A stretch of 64,000 nucleotides of DNA, from the NCBI RefSeq assembly GCF_016587435.1, contig NZ_BNJJ01000013.1, positions 124,001 through 188,000 of the forward strand, written 5' to 3'. The stretch is from Dictyobacter formicarum (GTDB taxonomy: Bacteria > Chloroflexota > Ktedonobacteria > Ktedonobacterales > Ktedonobacteraceae). Both the position numbers and the translations under genes were made by a program. Below the pieces are notes generated by a model that worked only from the letters and a program-made list of their open reading frames with translations, was not told the DNA's origin and did not search any database. Shown in pieces: positions 18,189 to 27,660 of the stretch (within the stretch, counting starts at the first letter, position 1; the number at the start of each line of letters is the position of its first letter).

Positions 18189-18449
18189 CATAGGTTCGAG
18201 GCTTGCCCTCGATTTGCCGCCCGCCCATAGGTTCGGGCCTTGCGCCCGATTGGCGGCCTTGTGTTATGATCATCCGGCATGCTCGTTCGTCGTTCGGCCG
18301 CTCGTGGCGTGACACGGTGCCCAAAAGCGAAGGTTCCTTTTGGGCACTGCGTGGGCCGAGGTGCCATACCATGAGGAGCCGAACAACGTGGATACCGGGT
18401 CGCCGCTCTGCGGAGGGCGACAATCGAGGGCAAGCCTCGAACCTACGCA
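18189..18449. repeat. Repeat module with inverted ends (MITE- or REP-like)
   Basis: TAGGTTCGAGGCTTGCCCTC at about 18190-18209 reappears inverted (GAGGGCAAGCCTCGAACCTA) at about 18424-18445, so the ~250-bp block is bounded by inverted repeats. A near copy, TAGGTTCGGGCCTTGCGCCC, sits just inside the left end. The core has further hairpins (TGCCCAAAAGCG with CTTTTGGGCA). No coding capacity is visible. Confidence 0.6.
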
Positions 18450-18511
18450 ATCGCTTTTATTGTTGCTCATACGCTTGATTCTTATTTTTCATACATAATA
18501 ACATTGCTATT

Positions 18512-18575
18512 TGTGCGAATAAACTTGTGACCACGTGATCTTTGTCTATCACGTGGTCACAAGTTTATTCGCACA
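18512..18575. terminator. Long palindromic hairpin after the DUF3761 gene
   Basis: Perfect 28-bp arms (18512-18539 and 18548-18575) with an 8-base loop. It lies downstream of the leftward DUF3761 gene and would end its transcript. Confidence 0.8.
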
Positions 18576-18603
18576 GCTATTGATCGCTCAGGGTTGGATA
18601 ATC

Positions 18604-19326
18604 TCAGTGAGCATACAATGGTCTGAGATTGCCACCATGGTACGAGCATGAACCTCTTATCCCACCAGAATGTGAAAAGGTGTCGTCCTGACACTCCTCT
18701 ACATAGCCCCTGGTCTTTGACCAGAAGTCTCCCACACAGGCAAAGTAGGCACAAAAATTAGCTGGTGGATTGTATATGTAATTTCCCGGGTTGAAATCGT
18801 ACCCCCATGGATTACCATTGACACCAGTCACTACCGGCGGTTGTGTCGGCTGAGGTGCTGGCGGCTGCGTCGGCTGAGGTACTGGCGGTTGCGTCGGCTG
18901 GGGCGCCTGCGTCGGTACAGGTGTGGGCGTCGGAGTTGGCGTCGGAGTCGGGCTCGGTGTAGGAGTCGGCTTTGGCGTCGGGGTTGCCGTTGGCTGTACC
19001 GTTGGCGTGGGCTTCACCACCGCATGAGTTGCAGTAGTCGTAACCACACTATTCTGGGTCACTTTTGTGGTAGAAGTATTTGCTGGACTCGCAACAGCAG
19101 CCAGACTAACACAGGAGCATAACATAAGGAATACAAGGGCGCCACAACCAATTCCCCACTTTGTGACTTTCTTTTGTCTCTTATACCAATTCCAGGCACC
19201 TTTCTTTGGAGCTTGAGCCGTGGGGGCATTAAACTGACCAGGATAAGGGGGTGGCTGAATGGGTTGACCGGACATAGTATTTTGTCCATAAAAATTGTTC
19301 TGAGAATCATTAGGATTATTATGCAT
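18604..19326 (-). CDS. Membrane-anchored Pro/Thr-rich protein with C-terminal DUF3761
   Basis: A 240-residue protein. The first ~50 residues are polar and Gln/Pro-rich, followed by a basic KRQKKVTKWGIG and a single hydrophobic segment (about 55-80), so it is anchored with the C-terminus outside. A Pro-Thr repeat spacer (PTPTP and PQPTQPP units, about 105-165) projects a small Cys-rich domain. Its end, EECQDDTFSHSGGIRGSCSYHGG, matches DUF3761 (CxDGTYS...GTCSHHGG). The family's function is unknown. The Pro-Thr spacer would span the cell wall. The ribosome site is poor, so the start could be slightly later. Confidence 0.8.
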   Translation of the reverse strand: MHNNPNDSQNNFYGQNTMSGQPIQPPPYPGQFNAPTAQAPKKGAWNWYKRQKKVTKWGIGCGALVFLMLCSCVSLAAVASPANTSTTKVTQNSVVTTTATHAVVKPTPTVQPTATPTPKPTPTPSPTPTPTPTPTPVPTQAPQPTQPPVPQPTQPPAPQPTQPPVVTGVNGNPWGYDFNPGNYIYNPPANFCAYFACVGDFWSKTRGYVEECQDDTFSHSGGIRGSCSYHGGNLRPLYAH

Positions 19327-19500
19327 ACATCAGCTTTCACAGTCATAAACACAATATTTATATATATACATACATTAATTTAGACGTGCAATCATCGAAA
19401 TAGTAACAATAGATGTCTGGATCTCTATTAGCTACGTGATATATAATGACATTCATTCCTTGTCTGATCGTTATGCGCACATATTTATATGACATTATTA

Positions 19501-20145
19501 GCGATGGAGTCATTATCTAATATGAAATTGTTAACTTCATCTTATCTAGAACAACAGGCACAGTGGCCTCAAACGGGACACCATATTCTGGCCCAATACG
19601 ATGAGGAGTCGATTGTTGTTTACCAGGCCTACAACCGCTCCATTGGCCATTTTGCGGCCTGCAATGGCCATTTTGGGGGCCGCCATTTTTCATTTGAGCG
19701 TATGTCCTGGATCAAGCCCAACTTTTTATGGATGATGTACAGAAACGGTTGGGGGCAAAAAGAAAATCAGGAGGTGACGCTGGCGATCCGTTTGCGGCGT
19801 TCGGCCTTTGATAGCTTACTGGCTGCCGCTGTGCCTTCTAGCTATTGGGCCGACGTCTTCCCTTCGCAGGAGGAGTGGAAGCGGGCGGTAGCAACTTCCG
19901 AGGTGCGCTTGCAGTGGGACCCCGATCATTCTCCAACCGGTCGCAAATTAGAGCGGCGCGCCCTACAATTGGGTTTACGTGGCTCTGTGCTGCAGAGCTA
20001 TGCACGCGATTGGATTCTGGAGATCGAAGACATTTCGGCTTTCGTGGAGGAACAACGCCCGTTTACTCGTACAGAGAAGGATGCGCGATTGTTCACTCCA
20101 CGCGAGATGGTCTATCCTTTTCAGGCGCCACATATTCGCCTCTAA
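19501..20145 (+). CDS. DUF4291 family protein
   Basis: A protein of about 214 residues. The segments EESIVVYQAYNRSIGHFAA, SFERMSWIKPNFLWMMYRNGWG and QEVTLAIRLRRSAFDSLL are the hallmark of DUF4291. The family has no established reaction. Several ATGs lie close together (19489, 19501, 19522) and the ribosome site is unclear. The stop is followed after 58 bp by the GH92 gene, so the two may be co-transcribed. Confidence 0.85.
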   Translation, partial: AMESLSNMKLLTSSYLEQQAQWPQTGHHILAQYDEESIVVYQAYNRSIGHFAACNGHFGGRHFSFERMSWIKPNFLWMMYRNGWGQKENQEVTLAIRLRRSAFDSLLAAAVPSSYWADVFPSQEEWKRAVATSEVRLQWDPDHSPTGRKLERRALQLGLRGSVLQSYARDWILEIEDISAFVEEQRPFTRTEKDARLFTPREMVYPFQAPHIRL

Positions 20146-20203
20146 GTCAAATTGTTACCTAACCGCTACGCCAGGCGTTGCAGTTGGTTCTGAAAGAAAA
20201 AAC

Positions 20204-22528
20204 ATGTTAATGAAAATGCGTCCTTTTGTCTTCAAACGAGCGTTTTTCATAGTTTTAATCGCTGTCCTGCTTGTATCATTGATCTGGGCGGTCCAGTGGC
20301 TAGTTAAGCCAGCACCCACGCTCCCTCGTGTGCATACCACCAGCACAGCAAGCACAGTGAATCCGATAGCATATGTCAATCCGTTTATTGGCACTGCGCC
20401 CGGGGGTAGCCACTTTGGCACGGTCGGTAATGGCGGCAACACTTTTCCAGGAGCTACCTATCCAATGGGTATGTTGCAGTGGAGCCCAGATACAACCTCA
20501 AACCTTCCCGGTGGCTACAGCTATTCAGATCACACCATCAAAGGCTTCAGCCTGACACATTTTAGTGGTCGCGGCTGCATTGCTTATCAGGATGTTCCGT
20601 TCATGCCCTATGTGGGAACAGTTACGGCCTCGCCAGCTACAAATGGTGCTCTATATCGCTCTACCTTCTCCCATAGTTCCGAAGCGGCACAGCCGGGCTA
20701 CTACAAAGTCCACCTGGATAAACACAATATCCAGGTGGAATTAACGGTAGCCGCTCTGACCGGAATGGGACGGTTTACCTATCCAGCCTCTTCCTCGTCT
20801 ACCATGCTGATCAACACCGGTGGCAGCGCTATCAGTAATACAGCAGCCAGCGTTACTATTGATCCAGCTAGCAACGAAGTCAGTGGTGCCAGTACCAGTA
20901 CCGTTGGTTGTGGGACGGAGCACTATACCCTTTATTTTGTGGCGCAATTTGATCATAACTTCATGCATTGGGGAACCTGGAATGGTGAAAAAGTCCAGGC
21001 GCAGAGCACGAACAGCCAGGGAGCGCGCTCGGGAGCGTATGTGACCTTTGGCACCAACCAGGTTCGGGCTTTACATGTACGTGTGGGTATTTCTTATGTG
21101 AGCATTGCCAACGCACGCAACAATCTGGCAGCTCAACATGCTGGTTTTGATTTTAATACAATGCAAACGGCTGCCAGCCAGGCCTGGAAGCAGCAACTTG
21201 GTGCGATCGCGATTCAAGGCAGTAGCAACGACGAAAAGACAACGTTTTACACCGCGCTCTACCACGTACTTATCCATCCCAACCGCTTTAACGACGCCAA
21301 CGGGCAATACCGGGGCTTTGATGGTCAGGTTCATACGGTGTCCAGTGGCCACATACACTTCGAGAACATTGCCGCCTGGGATGAGTACCGTTCACAGATC
21401 CGCTTGCTGGCGATAATTGCTCCTGGCGCAGCCAGCGATATCGCACAATCGCTGGTAGATGATGCTCAACAAGGCGATGGGCATATTCCGCGCTGGGAGC
21501 AAACGAATGCCGACTCGCATGGGATGAGAGGAGATGGAGGATCTATCATTATTGCAGAGGCCGCTGCCTTTGGAGATACCAGTTTTGATACTCAGGGTGC
21601 CCTGGCAGCAATGGTCAATGGACAGGCTAACATACGCGAGGACTTCCAGGATTATAATTCGCTCGGCTATGTACCTGCTGATCGTAGTGAGTCGGCCGCC
21701 ATCACACAAGAATATACCAACACGGACTTCGCGATTGCTCAGTTTGCCCATAGCCTGGGGCAGCAGAATATTTATCAACGCATGTTACAAAGCTCGTCCA
21801 GATGGCGCAAACTTTTCAATACCACCAGTGGCTATATCCAGCCCCGCGCACGAAATGGAAGCTGGGCGCCTGATTTTGATCCTGCCCATATGAATGGTTT
21901 TGTTGAAGGTAATTCGGCTCAATATACCTGGATGGAGCCATTTGATCTTCCCGGGTTGTTTAAAAGTATGGGAGGGAACACAGTAGCTGTAAAGCGTCTG
22001 GATGCCTTCTTCACCAACCTTAACATAGGTCCAGATAAGCCTGAAGCATTCATGGGCAATGAACCCTGCCTCGAAGTACCCTGGGAATATGATTTTGCGC
22101 AGGCTCCATCCCATACGCAACAAGTTGTGCGCCGCATCCAGCTACGGCTCTTCAGCAACAAACCCGGTGGCCTGCCAGGCAACGACGATGGAGGTGCTAC
22201 CTCTTCCTGGTACGTCTTCTCGGCCCTTGGTCTGTATCCCGAGATTCCCGGCGTTGGTGGATTCGTCATTGGCAGTCCATTGTTTCCATCCGCTACCATT
22301 CAACTTGCCAGTGGGCACACACTTACCATTACTAGCACAGGCGCCAATGACCACAGCCCATATGTGCAGAGCCTCAGACTTAATGGCAAGCCGACAACCC
22401 ATCTCTGGCTCCCATGGGATAATGTCAAAAACGGGGCCACTCTTGCATTTACGCTAAGCCAGCAGCCGACAAACTGGGGCAGCAACGCCACCGACGCCCC
22501 TCCTATCTTTACATCCACGCAAAATTGA
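20204..22528 (+). CDS. GH92 family alpha-mannosidase, membrane-anchored or secreted
   Basis: A 774-residue protein. An N-terminal hydrophobic segment (about residues 10-32) acts as a signal anchor. The family signature starts with YVNPFIGTAPGG near residue 50, then FPGATYPMGMLQWSPDT. The catalytic region has EGNSAQYTWMEPFD, MGNEPCLEVPWEYDFA and LPGNDDGGATSSWYVFSALGLYPE. GH92 enzymes are calcium-dependent exo-alpha-mannosidases acting on glycans outside the cell; linkage specificity cannot be read. The ATG at 20204 gives the anchor directly; an upstream extension would overlap the DUF4291 gene. Confidence 0.92.
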   Translation: MLMKMRPFVFKRAFFIVLIAVLLVSLIWAVQWLVKPAPTLPRVHTTSTASTVNPIAYVNPFIGTAPGGSHFGTVGNGGNTFPGATYPMGMLQWSPDTTSNLPGGYSYSDHTIKGFSLTHFSGRGCIAYQDVPFMPYVGTVTASPATNGALYRSTFSHSSEAAQPGYYKVHLDKHNIQVELTVAALTGMGRFTYPASSSSTMLINTGGSAISNTAASVTIDPASNEVSGASTSTVGCGTEHYTLYFVAQFDHNFMHWGTWNGEKVQAQSTNSQGARSGAYVTFGTNQVRALHVRVGISYVSIANARNNLAAQHAGFDFNTMQTAASQAWKQQLGAIAIQGSSNDEKTTFYTALYHVLIHPNRFNDANGQYRGFDGQVHTVSSGHIHFENIAAWDEYRSQIRLLAIIAPGAASDIAQSLVDDAQQGDGHIPRWEQTNADSHGMRGDGGSIIIAEAAAFGDTSFDTQGALAAMVNGQANIREDFQDYNSLGYVPADRSESAAITQEYTNTDFAIAQFAHSLGQQNIYQRMLQSSSRWRKLFNTTSGYIQPRARNGSWAPDFDPAHMNGFVEGNSAQYTWMEPFDLPGLFKSMGGNTVAVKRLDAFFTNLNIGPDKPEAFMGNEPCLEVPWEYDFAQAPSHTQQVVRRIQLRLFSNKPGGLPGNDDGGATSSWYVFSALGLYPEIPGVGGFVIGSPLFPSATIQLASGHTLTITSTGANDHSPYVQSLRLNGKPTTHLWLPWDNVKNGATLAFTLSQQPTNWGSNATDAPPIFTSTQN

Positions 22529-22538
22529 ATACACAACC

Positions 22539-22576
22539 TGTCCTGGTTAGCCACTTCAGGTTCGCTAACCAGGACA
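22539..22576. terminator. Hairpin terminator between convergent genes
   Basis: 13-bp arms TGTCCTGGTTAGC (22539-22551) and GCTAACCAGGACA (22564-22576) around a 12-base loop. It follows the GH92 stop and can also end the leftward kinase transcript. Confidence 0.75.
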
Positions 22577-22641
22577 TCTAAAAAGTAACTAGCCCTGACG
22601 ATTGCCGGGGCTGCTTTGTTCCCCTGTTGAATACCGTGTAT

Positions 22642-23388
22642 TTAGAGTGTGTCGGTTGGTGGACGAAAATCCAGCGGCCGACCAGGATATTTAGCGGAGC
22701 CAGCGCCCGGTCCCAGCTCATGTTCAGGAACGGTAAGACGACCGGCTTTACGTTCCAGAGCCAGACAGATAAGGTCGACCGCGCTGTCCAGATCTATAAC
22801 ACCCGTATTCAAGACCAGGTCGTATAGATGTGCATCAGTACTATTGGCGCGATAATGGGCCTGTAAATAGCGTTCGCGATGGCGATCCTTCTGTAAGATG
22901 CGGTCACGAGCAGCACTGTGGTTCAGACTTTCACGCTGCACAACATATGTGATACGTTTCTCAAGTGGTGCAACAATACGCACATGCAACACATCGCGCA
23001 TGCGTTCCAGAATTTTTTGGGATCCTCGGCCAACGATAACAACCTGGCCTTCGCGAGCTACTGCCTCGACCACACTGACCAGCGCTTGATGGTATCCTTC
23101 TTCCGACGTATTCATGTTATTGGTCACATCTACCAGCAAAGCTGGATCGACCGAGCGCATGCTGGATAGGATGCGCGCTACGATACCCTGCGAATACTCA
23201 TCCTGTAGTTCAACTTCACGTTCACTGACGCCTAGCATATTAGCAATACGAACCACAAATTCATGATCAATCAATCGCCATTGTAATTTTGTGGCCACGC
23301 GGCGAGCAATTTCGCCACCACCGCTTCCATACTCACGCGAGATAGTGACGGCGCGCATCTGTGCGCTCAAGGGTTGTTGACTATCCAT
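22642..23388 (-). CDS. Cytidylate kinase-like family protein
   Basis: A 248-residue P-loop protein of the cytidylate-kinase-like (CMK2) group. Residues 17-28, SREYGSGGGEIA, replace the classic GxxGxGKS loop, as is normal in this group. VVIVGRGSQKILERM and the later RVRI-like strand and LID-like Arg-rich segment (QKDRHRERYLQAHY) follow. Real CMP kinase activity is not certain for these proteins. The ATG at 23386-23388 is chosen because GGGAGGA lies nine bases upstream. It stands alone, convergent with GH92. Confidence 0.85.
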   Translation of the reverse strand: MDSQQPLSAQMRAVTISREYGSGGGEIARRVATKLQWRLIDHEFVVRIANMLGVSEREVELQDEYSQGIVARILSSMRSVDPALLVDVTNNMNTSEEGYHQALVSVVEAVAREGQVVIVGRGSQKILERMRDVLHVRIVAPLEKRITYVVQRESLNHSAARDRILQKDRHRERYLQAHYRANSTDAHLYDLVLNTGVIDLDSAVDLICLALERKAGRLTVPEHELGPGAGSAKYPGRPLDFRPPTDTL

Positions 23389-23502
23389 GTGAACATTCCT
23401 CCCATCATTCACGGGACATTATGCATGTCACTCGAAGTTGTTCTATCTCTATCACGGATGAGCAGGCTCACAGAAGGACAATGTCTTGTTTTTGCACAGC
23501 AA

Positions 23503-23544
23503 AACTGGCTGCCTGCAATCCTAAAACCTACAGAACAGCCAGTT
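23503..23544. terminator. Inverted repeat after the polysaccharide deacetylase gene
   Basis: AACTGGCTG (23503-23511) pairs with CAGCCAGTT (23536-23544), with a 24-base loop. A weak terminator candidate for the leftward deacetylase gene. Confidence 0.4.
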
Positions 23545-23566
23545 AGGGACGAGGGAACGGATGAAA

Positions 23567-24379
23567 CTATTGCATATCTTTGATGAGTTGGGGCACTGTT
23601 ACCAGAGTAAAACCTCGCTGCTGTAGTCCGGCGATAATCTGTGGCAGCGCCGCCACGGTCTGGCTACGATCTCCGCCGCCATCATGCATTAAGACAATGT
23701 CGCCATTCCCTGCATGATCCAGCACAGCATGTACAATCGCAGCAGTACCTGGACGGCTCCAGTCTTGCGTATCGATATTCCACAATACAGGTGTCAGGTG
23801 GAGTTGCTGCGCATGGGCCTTGACTGTTGCATTGATCGCGCCATAGGGAGGCCGGAAGAGAACAGGTGTGACGCCACTATCGCTCTGAATAACATTATTG
23901 GTATCAACTAATTCTTTATTAATCACCATATCAGAAGCCTGGGTCAGATCAGGATGATTCCAGGTGTGGTTGCCGACAACATGGCCAGCATTATTTTCCT
24001 GGGCCACCATATCAGGATAGTCGCGTGCGTTTTCGCCGACACAGAAAAAGGTCGCGTGCACATGATTGCTCTGCAAGATATTTAATATCGGGCCTGTAAA
24101 GACGGGATTAGGGCCATCGTCAAAGGTCAGAGCAATTTCGGGCTTAGTAGAACTACCCTGAAAGATGACGCTCTGTACTACATCCGGCGCTGGAGTTGCA
24201 GGTTTATCGTTAATAACTTTAACTGTTGCGGTTGGTTGTACCGTCGGAGTTGAAGACAATACAACTGGAGTTGAAGATAATACAACTGGATGTACATCAC
24301 TGGCATAGACTACAACAACCGATCCCCAGGTTGCCAGGCTGGCAATTAAAATGCCAAGCAATAAGAATATCTTCTTCAT
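23567..24379 (-). CDS. Secreted polysaccharide deacetylase (CE4)
   Basis: A 270-residue secreted CE4 esterase. An N-terminal signal peptide (KKIFLLLGILIASLATWGSVVVVYA) is followed by a short Thr/Val-rich linker. The catalytic motifs are TFDDGP (motif 1, catalytic base and metal Asp), VGNHTWNHPDL (metal His pair) and LFRPPYGAIN (motif 3), with DTQDWSRPGT and VLMHDGG (catalytic His) after them. Such enzymes remove acetyl groups from peptidoglycan or chitin-like sugars outside the cell. All metal and catalytic residues are present. The ATG at 24377-24379 starts right at the signal peptide. Confidence 0.93.
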   Translation of the reverse strand: MKKIFLLLGILIASLATWGSVVVVYASDVHPVVLSSTPVVLSSTPTVQPTATVKVINDKPATPAPDVVQSVIFQGSSTKPEIALTFDDGPNPVFTGPILNILQSNHVHATFFCVGENARDYPDMVAQENNAGHVVGNHTWNHPDLTQASDMVINKELVDTNNVIQSDSGVTPVLFRPPYGAINATVKAHAQQLHLTPVLWNIDTQDWSRPGTAAIVHAVLDHAGNGDIVLMHDGGGDRSQTVAALPQIIAGLQQRGFTLVTVPQLIKDMQ

Positions 24380-24763
24380 AGGCGTTCCCAAATCCTTTTA
24401 GGCTATTTGTTTATGAGCTTTTTTATAGGTGGTAATTGTGACCATATACATATGCATGTGATTTATATTTGCTATAGAAAGCATAGAGCAAAAATGGCTG
24501 AGTTCAAATGAGGTACACCACTGATTAAAGATGAACTTTTTCACTAAAATAGTGCCCGATAGATATAGAAATGGATAAATTTCCAGCTTGACAAAAACAT
24601 TGACGTATCCTATGCTTTATTGTACGAGAAATCTATTGATGGCAAAAAATAATTTCTTCTCTGCTGTACAGTGCCATAGAGATATGTACAGCTTCTCACC
24701 CTGGATAAAATAAATACCCACATTGATGTCTCGAAGACGAACTTCATGAGAGGGGGTCTGCGT
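24380..24763. other. AT-rich intergenic region holding divergent promoters
   Basis: No gene is seen. The rightward promoter at 24588-24616 is listed separately. The rest is AT-rich with no repeat I could identify. Confidence 0.5.
24588..24616 (+). promoter_or_regulatory. Sigma-70 promoter for the DUF4388 gene
   Basis: TTGACA (24588-24593) and TATGCT (24611-24616) with a 17-bp spacer. It lies about 150 bp before the start codon. Confidence 0.6.
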
Positions 24764-25447
24764 ATGTCAGACCAATTTGGAACAATCACGGATCGTCTGG
24801 CCGATGTGATCCGGGTGATTACTTTTTCGCGCCAGACAGGGACCCTGGTTGCCGAACGTAGTGGACAGCAAGGTCCGGAAAAAGTTGTGGCACGCTTTTT
24901 AAAAGGCAAAATGATTGAGACACAGGCCACCCCTCCATATCAAGGTAGGGATATATTGGCGTGGCTGCAAAGTTGGGGATCATGCCGCTTTAAATTCGAC
25001 CATACCTTAGAGCAGACGAGCAGTTCTGCCTCTTCACCACCGCCTACACCAGTTATTGAGAAACCGTCCACTCTACCATCCCCTGTCACCTCATCTCCCG
25101 GAATGCCGCCTATCAGGAGCACCGATCCAATGCGGCGTATCCAACATCCAGGTACCAACCCTGGCTTTCCTTTCCTGGGAGAAGTTTCAAAACAACAGGC
25201 AGATCCTTATCAGACTCCAATACCATCTACACCTATGCAGCGCGTCCCCCAGCGACGTTCGACCAACAATGAGCATAGCCTGAGGCTACTTGAGCAACAT
25301 CGGCTATCGCGCCTACATCGACAGGTATTTCTCTTAGTCGATAATCGTCGCACACCAAAGGAACTTGGCCGCCTGACAGCACGTAGACTGGACGAGATAT
25401 ATGTGCTACTTACCGACCTGGAGCGTGCAGGACTGATCACTTTTTAG
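24764..25447 (+). CDS. DUF4388-domain protein with a C-terminal winged-helix-like end
   Basis: A 227-residue protein starting at the ATG after GAGAGGGGG. The first ~90 residues (LADVIRVITFSRQTGTLVAERSG..., then ARFLKGKMIETQ and ILAWLQSWGSCRFKFD) match DUF4388, a domain often found with signalling and gliding-type regulators. A Pro/Ser-rich linker follows. The last ~60 residues (HRQVFLLVDNRRTPKELGRLTARRLDEIYVLLTDLERAGLI) look like a small winged helix, as seen in similar regulators. No catalytic residues are seen; a signalling adaptor role is inferred. Confidence 0.75.
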   Translation: MSDQFGTITDRLADVIRVITFSRQTGTLVAERSGQQGPEKVVARFLKGKMIETQATPPYQGRDILAWLQSWGSCRFKFDHTLEQTSSSASSPPPTPVIEKPSTLPSPVTSSPGMPPIRSTDPMRRIQHPGTNPGFPFLGEVSKQQADPYQTPIPSTPMQRVPQRRSTNNEHSLRLLEQHRLSRLHRQVFLLVDNRRTPKELGRLTARRLDEIYVLLTDLERAGLITF

Positions 25448-25559
25448 AAGTTTTCTCTCTAACAGCGTTTGAGCGCCGTGACCTCTCGTTCTCCTCACGT
25501 CTTTGCCAATCAAAAATACACATGTGTTGCGGAAAAGAACGTAGGCGCAGTGCACCGGA

Positions 25560-27398
25560 TCAATAACCAAGTGCAATGATGAAGGTCTTTTGAATATCAT
25601 TTGAGCCAGCATGATGTATCACTAAGGTTAGCTCCCAGTTGCCTGCCATGCCGAAATTAGCGCCGGTGGTACGATAGCGACCGGGCGAGCCTTTCACTGG
25701 CTGGAGAGTAAGCTCCTGCACTCCTATATCTATATCTAGCATATTGGCACGCACAATCACGGTATTGGTGGTATGCAGAGGCTGTCCATAGTGATCTTTC
25801 AATTCAATTTCAATGGTATTGCTACCAGATCTGGCGGGATCGAGCGTCAGAGTATATTGCAGGCCACTCGCTGTCCCCTGGTATACAACAGCTTTGGGAG
25901 CAGGAGAGCTCACCACAGGAGCAGGGCTTAAACTGGTCAGGATGCCTACGCTCACTAACAAGCATATGCCCAGCACAGCTTCTGTCCTGAGTACAACTTG
26001 CCAACGACGCTGGAGCTTATCTGTAGCTAACGATCCAGCGTCCATGCGCCCACTCTGGTTGGAGACAGATGTGCTTATACGCGGTACTATGCGCAGCTGC
26101 TGATAAACACCCAGGGCAAGCAAGAGGGCAAAGAGGCCCAGTTTGAGCAACAAGGCCTGACCATAACTACTGGTCCATAACTGTTCAAACAACTTTAGCT
26201 GGACGCCAGCCTCGAGCGTGCCAGTAATACTTAACACCACAATACTGATAATGGCAAACAGCGAAAAGCGCGGAATGATGGCCACCAGGACACGTGTGCG
26301 GTCGGCTGCACCAAGCTTGAACTGGCGCAGTGCCATAGGGAATATAAAGCCGAGCATTAACAATCCACCCACCAGGAAGCTTGCTGCTAGCATATGCACT
26401 ACATCAGAGGGGATCATGAACAAGAGATCTTGCCGACCGGCCGCATGGGAATTTAAAGAGGTCGTACACATGATAGCAATGCTGATGAGCAAGAGGAGTC
26501 CCCATAACTCGTTCAGCGTATAGCGGCGTTCCAGGATGATGCGACGACCGATCAGCCATAGCAGGAAAGCGACCAATAAGAATAGCAGACGGAAAAGCCA
26601 GATTACCCCAAAACGGCTTTTGAAGGCAACGTTTTCCAGTGCTTGATTGGCAAAAATAGCCCAGAGCGCGGCTCCACTGCCGATACTGGCCTGGTAAAAG
26701 AGAAAGGCGATTGAACCAACACTCACCACTAGCCAGGACCAGAACAAAAAATCGGATGAACGCAGCAGCATCACCTGCCGCACTTGTCTCGACTCGGGTC
26801 CAACGTGCTCAATCAAAGCGTCGATAACTGGACGCCAGACCAATAGCCAGAACAGCAGGCCTCCCACCAATCCTGCCAGGCCCAGGTAGTTCAGCCAGCG
26901 TATGCCAACACTCCAGACATTGAAATCGCTATTAACATTGGAGCTCTGGTTGGGAGCAGGGTGAACAGGGGATGTCCCACCACCAACAACAAAGCTAAAG
27001 CTACCAGCAACCGCATGCCCATCGGCCTGCGAAACATTGTAGTAAACCACCCGATATGCTCCATCGGGTAAGCCTGCCAGCAGCGACACACGCAACGAAG
27101 CTCCATCCGAACTGACATTACTGTCGTGGCGATCGATACGCTTATTTTGTTGATTATAAACCTCAACATGGCTGAACTTTGGCTCGATCCGCTCAGTAAA
27201 CCAGACCTGTACCGCCACCGGCGGCTCACCGCTGGCTAGATGCGCATTGGCGGCTGGATTGCTATGGCTATATTGAGCGAGCGAAACCATAGCATGCGCG
27301 TCACGCGGCACGCCAAAGAAGAACAAGCAACAGACAATACAGCAAATAAAGCCTGCTCTCTTTACCAGTATAGAGGAAAGTTGACTGTGTGTACCCAT
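25560..27398 (-). CDS. CopC-CopD fusion, copper-handling membrane protein
   Basis: A 612-residue fusion. After a signal peptide ending near AHA (residue ~36) comes a CopC domain (HSNPAANAHLASGEPPVAVQVWF to ADGHAVAGSFSFVVGG). About eight membrane helices of the CopD type follow (about 165-480), and the last ~110 residues are an extracytoplasmic beta domain resembling FixH/YtkA. CopC binds copper outside and CopD is proposed to import it. The His residues of the CopC domain are retained. It is divergent from the haloperoxidase-like gene. Start taken at the ATG giving the full signal peptide. Confidence 0.9.
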   Translation of the reverse strand: MGTHSQLSSILVKRAGFICCIVCCLFFFGVPRDAHAMVSLAQYSHSNPAANAHLASGEPPVAVQVWFTERIEPKFSHVEVYNQQNKRIDRHDSNVSSDGASLRVSLLAGLPDGAYRVVYYNVSQADGHAVAGSFSFVVGGGTSPVHPAPNQSSNVNSDFNVWSVGIRWLNYLGLAGLVGGLLFWLLVWRPVIDALIEHVGPESRQVRQVMLLRSSDFLFWSWLVVSVGSIAFLFYQASIGSGAALWAIFANQALENVAFKSRFGVIWLFRLLFLLVAFLLWLIGRRIILERRYTLNELWGLLLLISIAIMCTTSLNSHAAGRQDLLFMIPSDVVHMLAASFLVGGLLMLGFIFPMALRQFKLGAADRTRVLVAIIPRFSLFAIISIVVLSITGTLEAGVQLKLFEQLWTSSYGQALLLKLGLFALLLALGVYQQLRIVPRISTSVSNQSGRMDAGSLATDKLQRRWQVVLRTEAVLGICLLVSVGILTSLSPAPVVSSPAPKAVVYQGTASGLQYTLTLDPARSGSNTIEIELKDHYGQPLHTTNTVIVRANMLDIDIGVQELTLQPVKGSPGRYRTTGANFGMAGNWELTLVIHHAGSNDIQKTFIIALGY

Positions 27399-27564
27399 GA
27401 GACCTTCTTATTATTTTCTCGCCTGTGCCATTACTATATATAACACGCCAGGGTGGCAAGAAACTGGCAAACTGCCCTTACTCCAGATCTGCGATCGACA
27501 CAACATCCATCACTATATAAAAGCTCTGGCATAGCGGTGTTTAATCCCTTTGTATAGTAAAAAG

Positions 27565-27625
27565 AGAGACCAGTCATACTCAGACGACACCGGTAAAAGG
27601 CTCGCAACCCCGTAAGCTCCCCCGG
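27565..27625 (+). promoter_or_regulatory. Possible structured leader before the haloperoxidase-like gene
   Basis: A GC-rich stretch in AT-rich surroundings: CCGG...CCGG pairing encloses GGCTCGC and GTAAGCTC segments, and CTCC...GGAG forms a further hairpin ending in GGAAAGGAG. The layout is leader-like, but it matches no riboswitch class I can name. The last part could simply be a ribosome-site-like sequence. Confidence 0.25.
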
Positions 27626-27660
27626 AAAGGAGTATTCCCCATAGAAGAAAGCTATAGATA

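Larger units (their letters stand above)
17969..18603. other. Gene-free region with clustered repeats and a long palindrome
   Basis: No credible protein lies here. 17969-18180 carries nothing I can name apart from the operon's upstream region. 18185-18452 is a repeat module and 18512-18575 is a hairpin; both are listed separately. Confidence 0.6.

Noticed and set aside
18143..18478. Several overlapping frames in the repeat module
   Set aside because: They arise from GC-rich inverted repeats and lack ribosome sites and protein-like composition.
18841..19122. An Arg/Trp/Cys-rich plus-strand frame
   Set aside because: It is the antisense of the Pro-Thr repeats of the DUF3761 protein.
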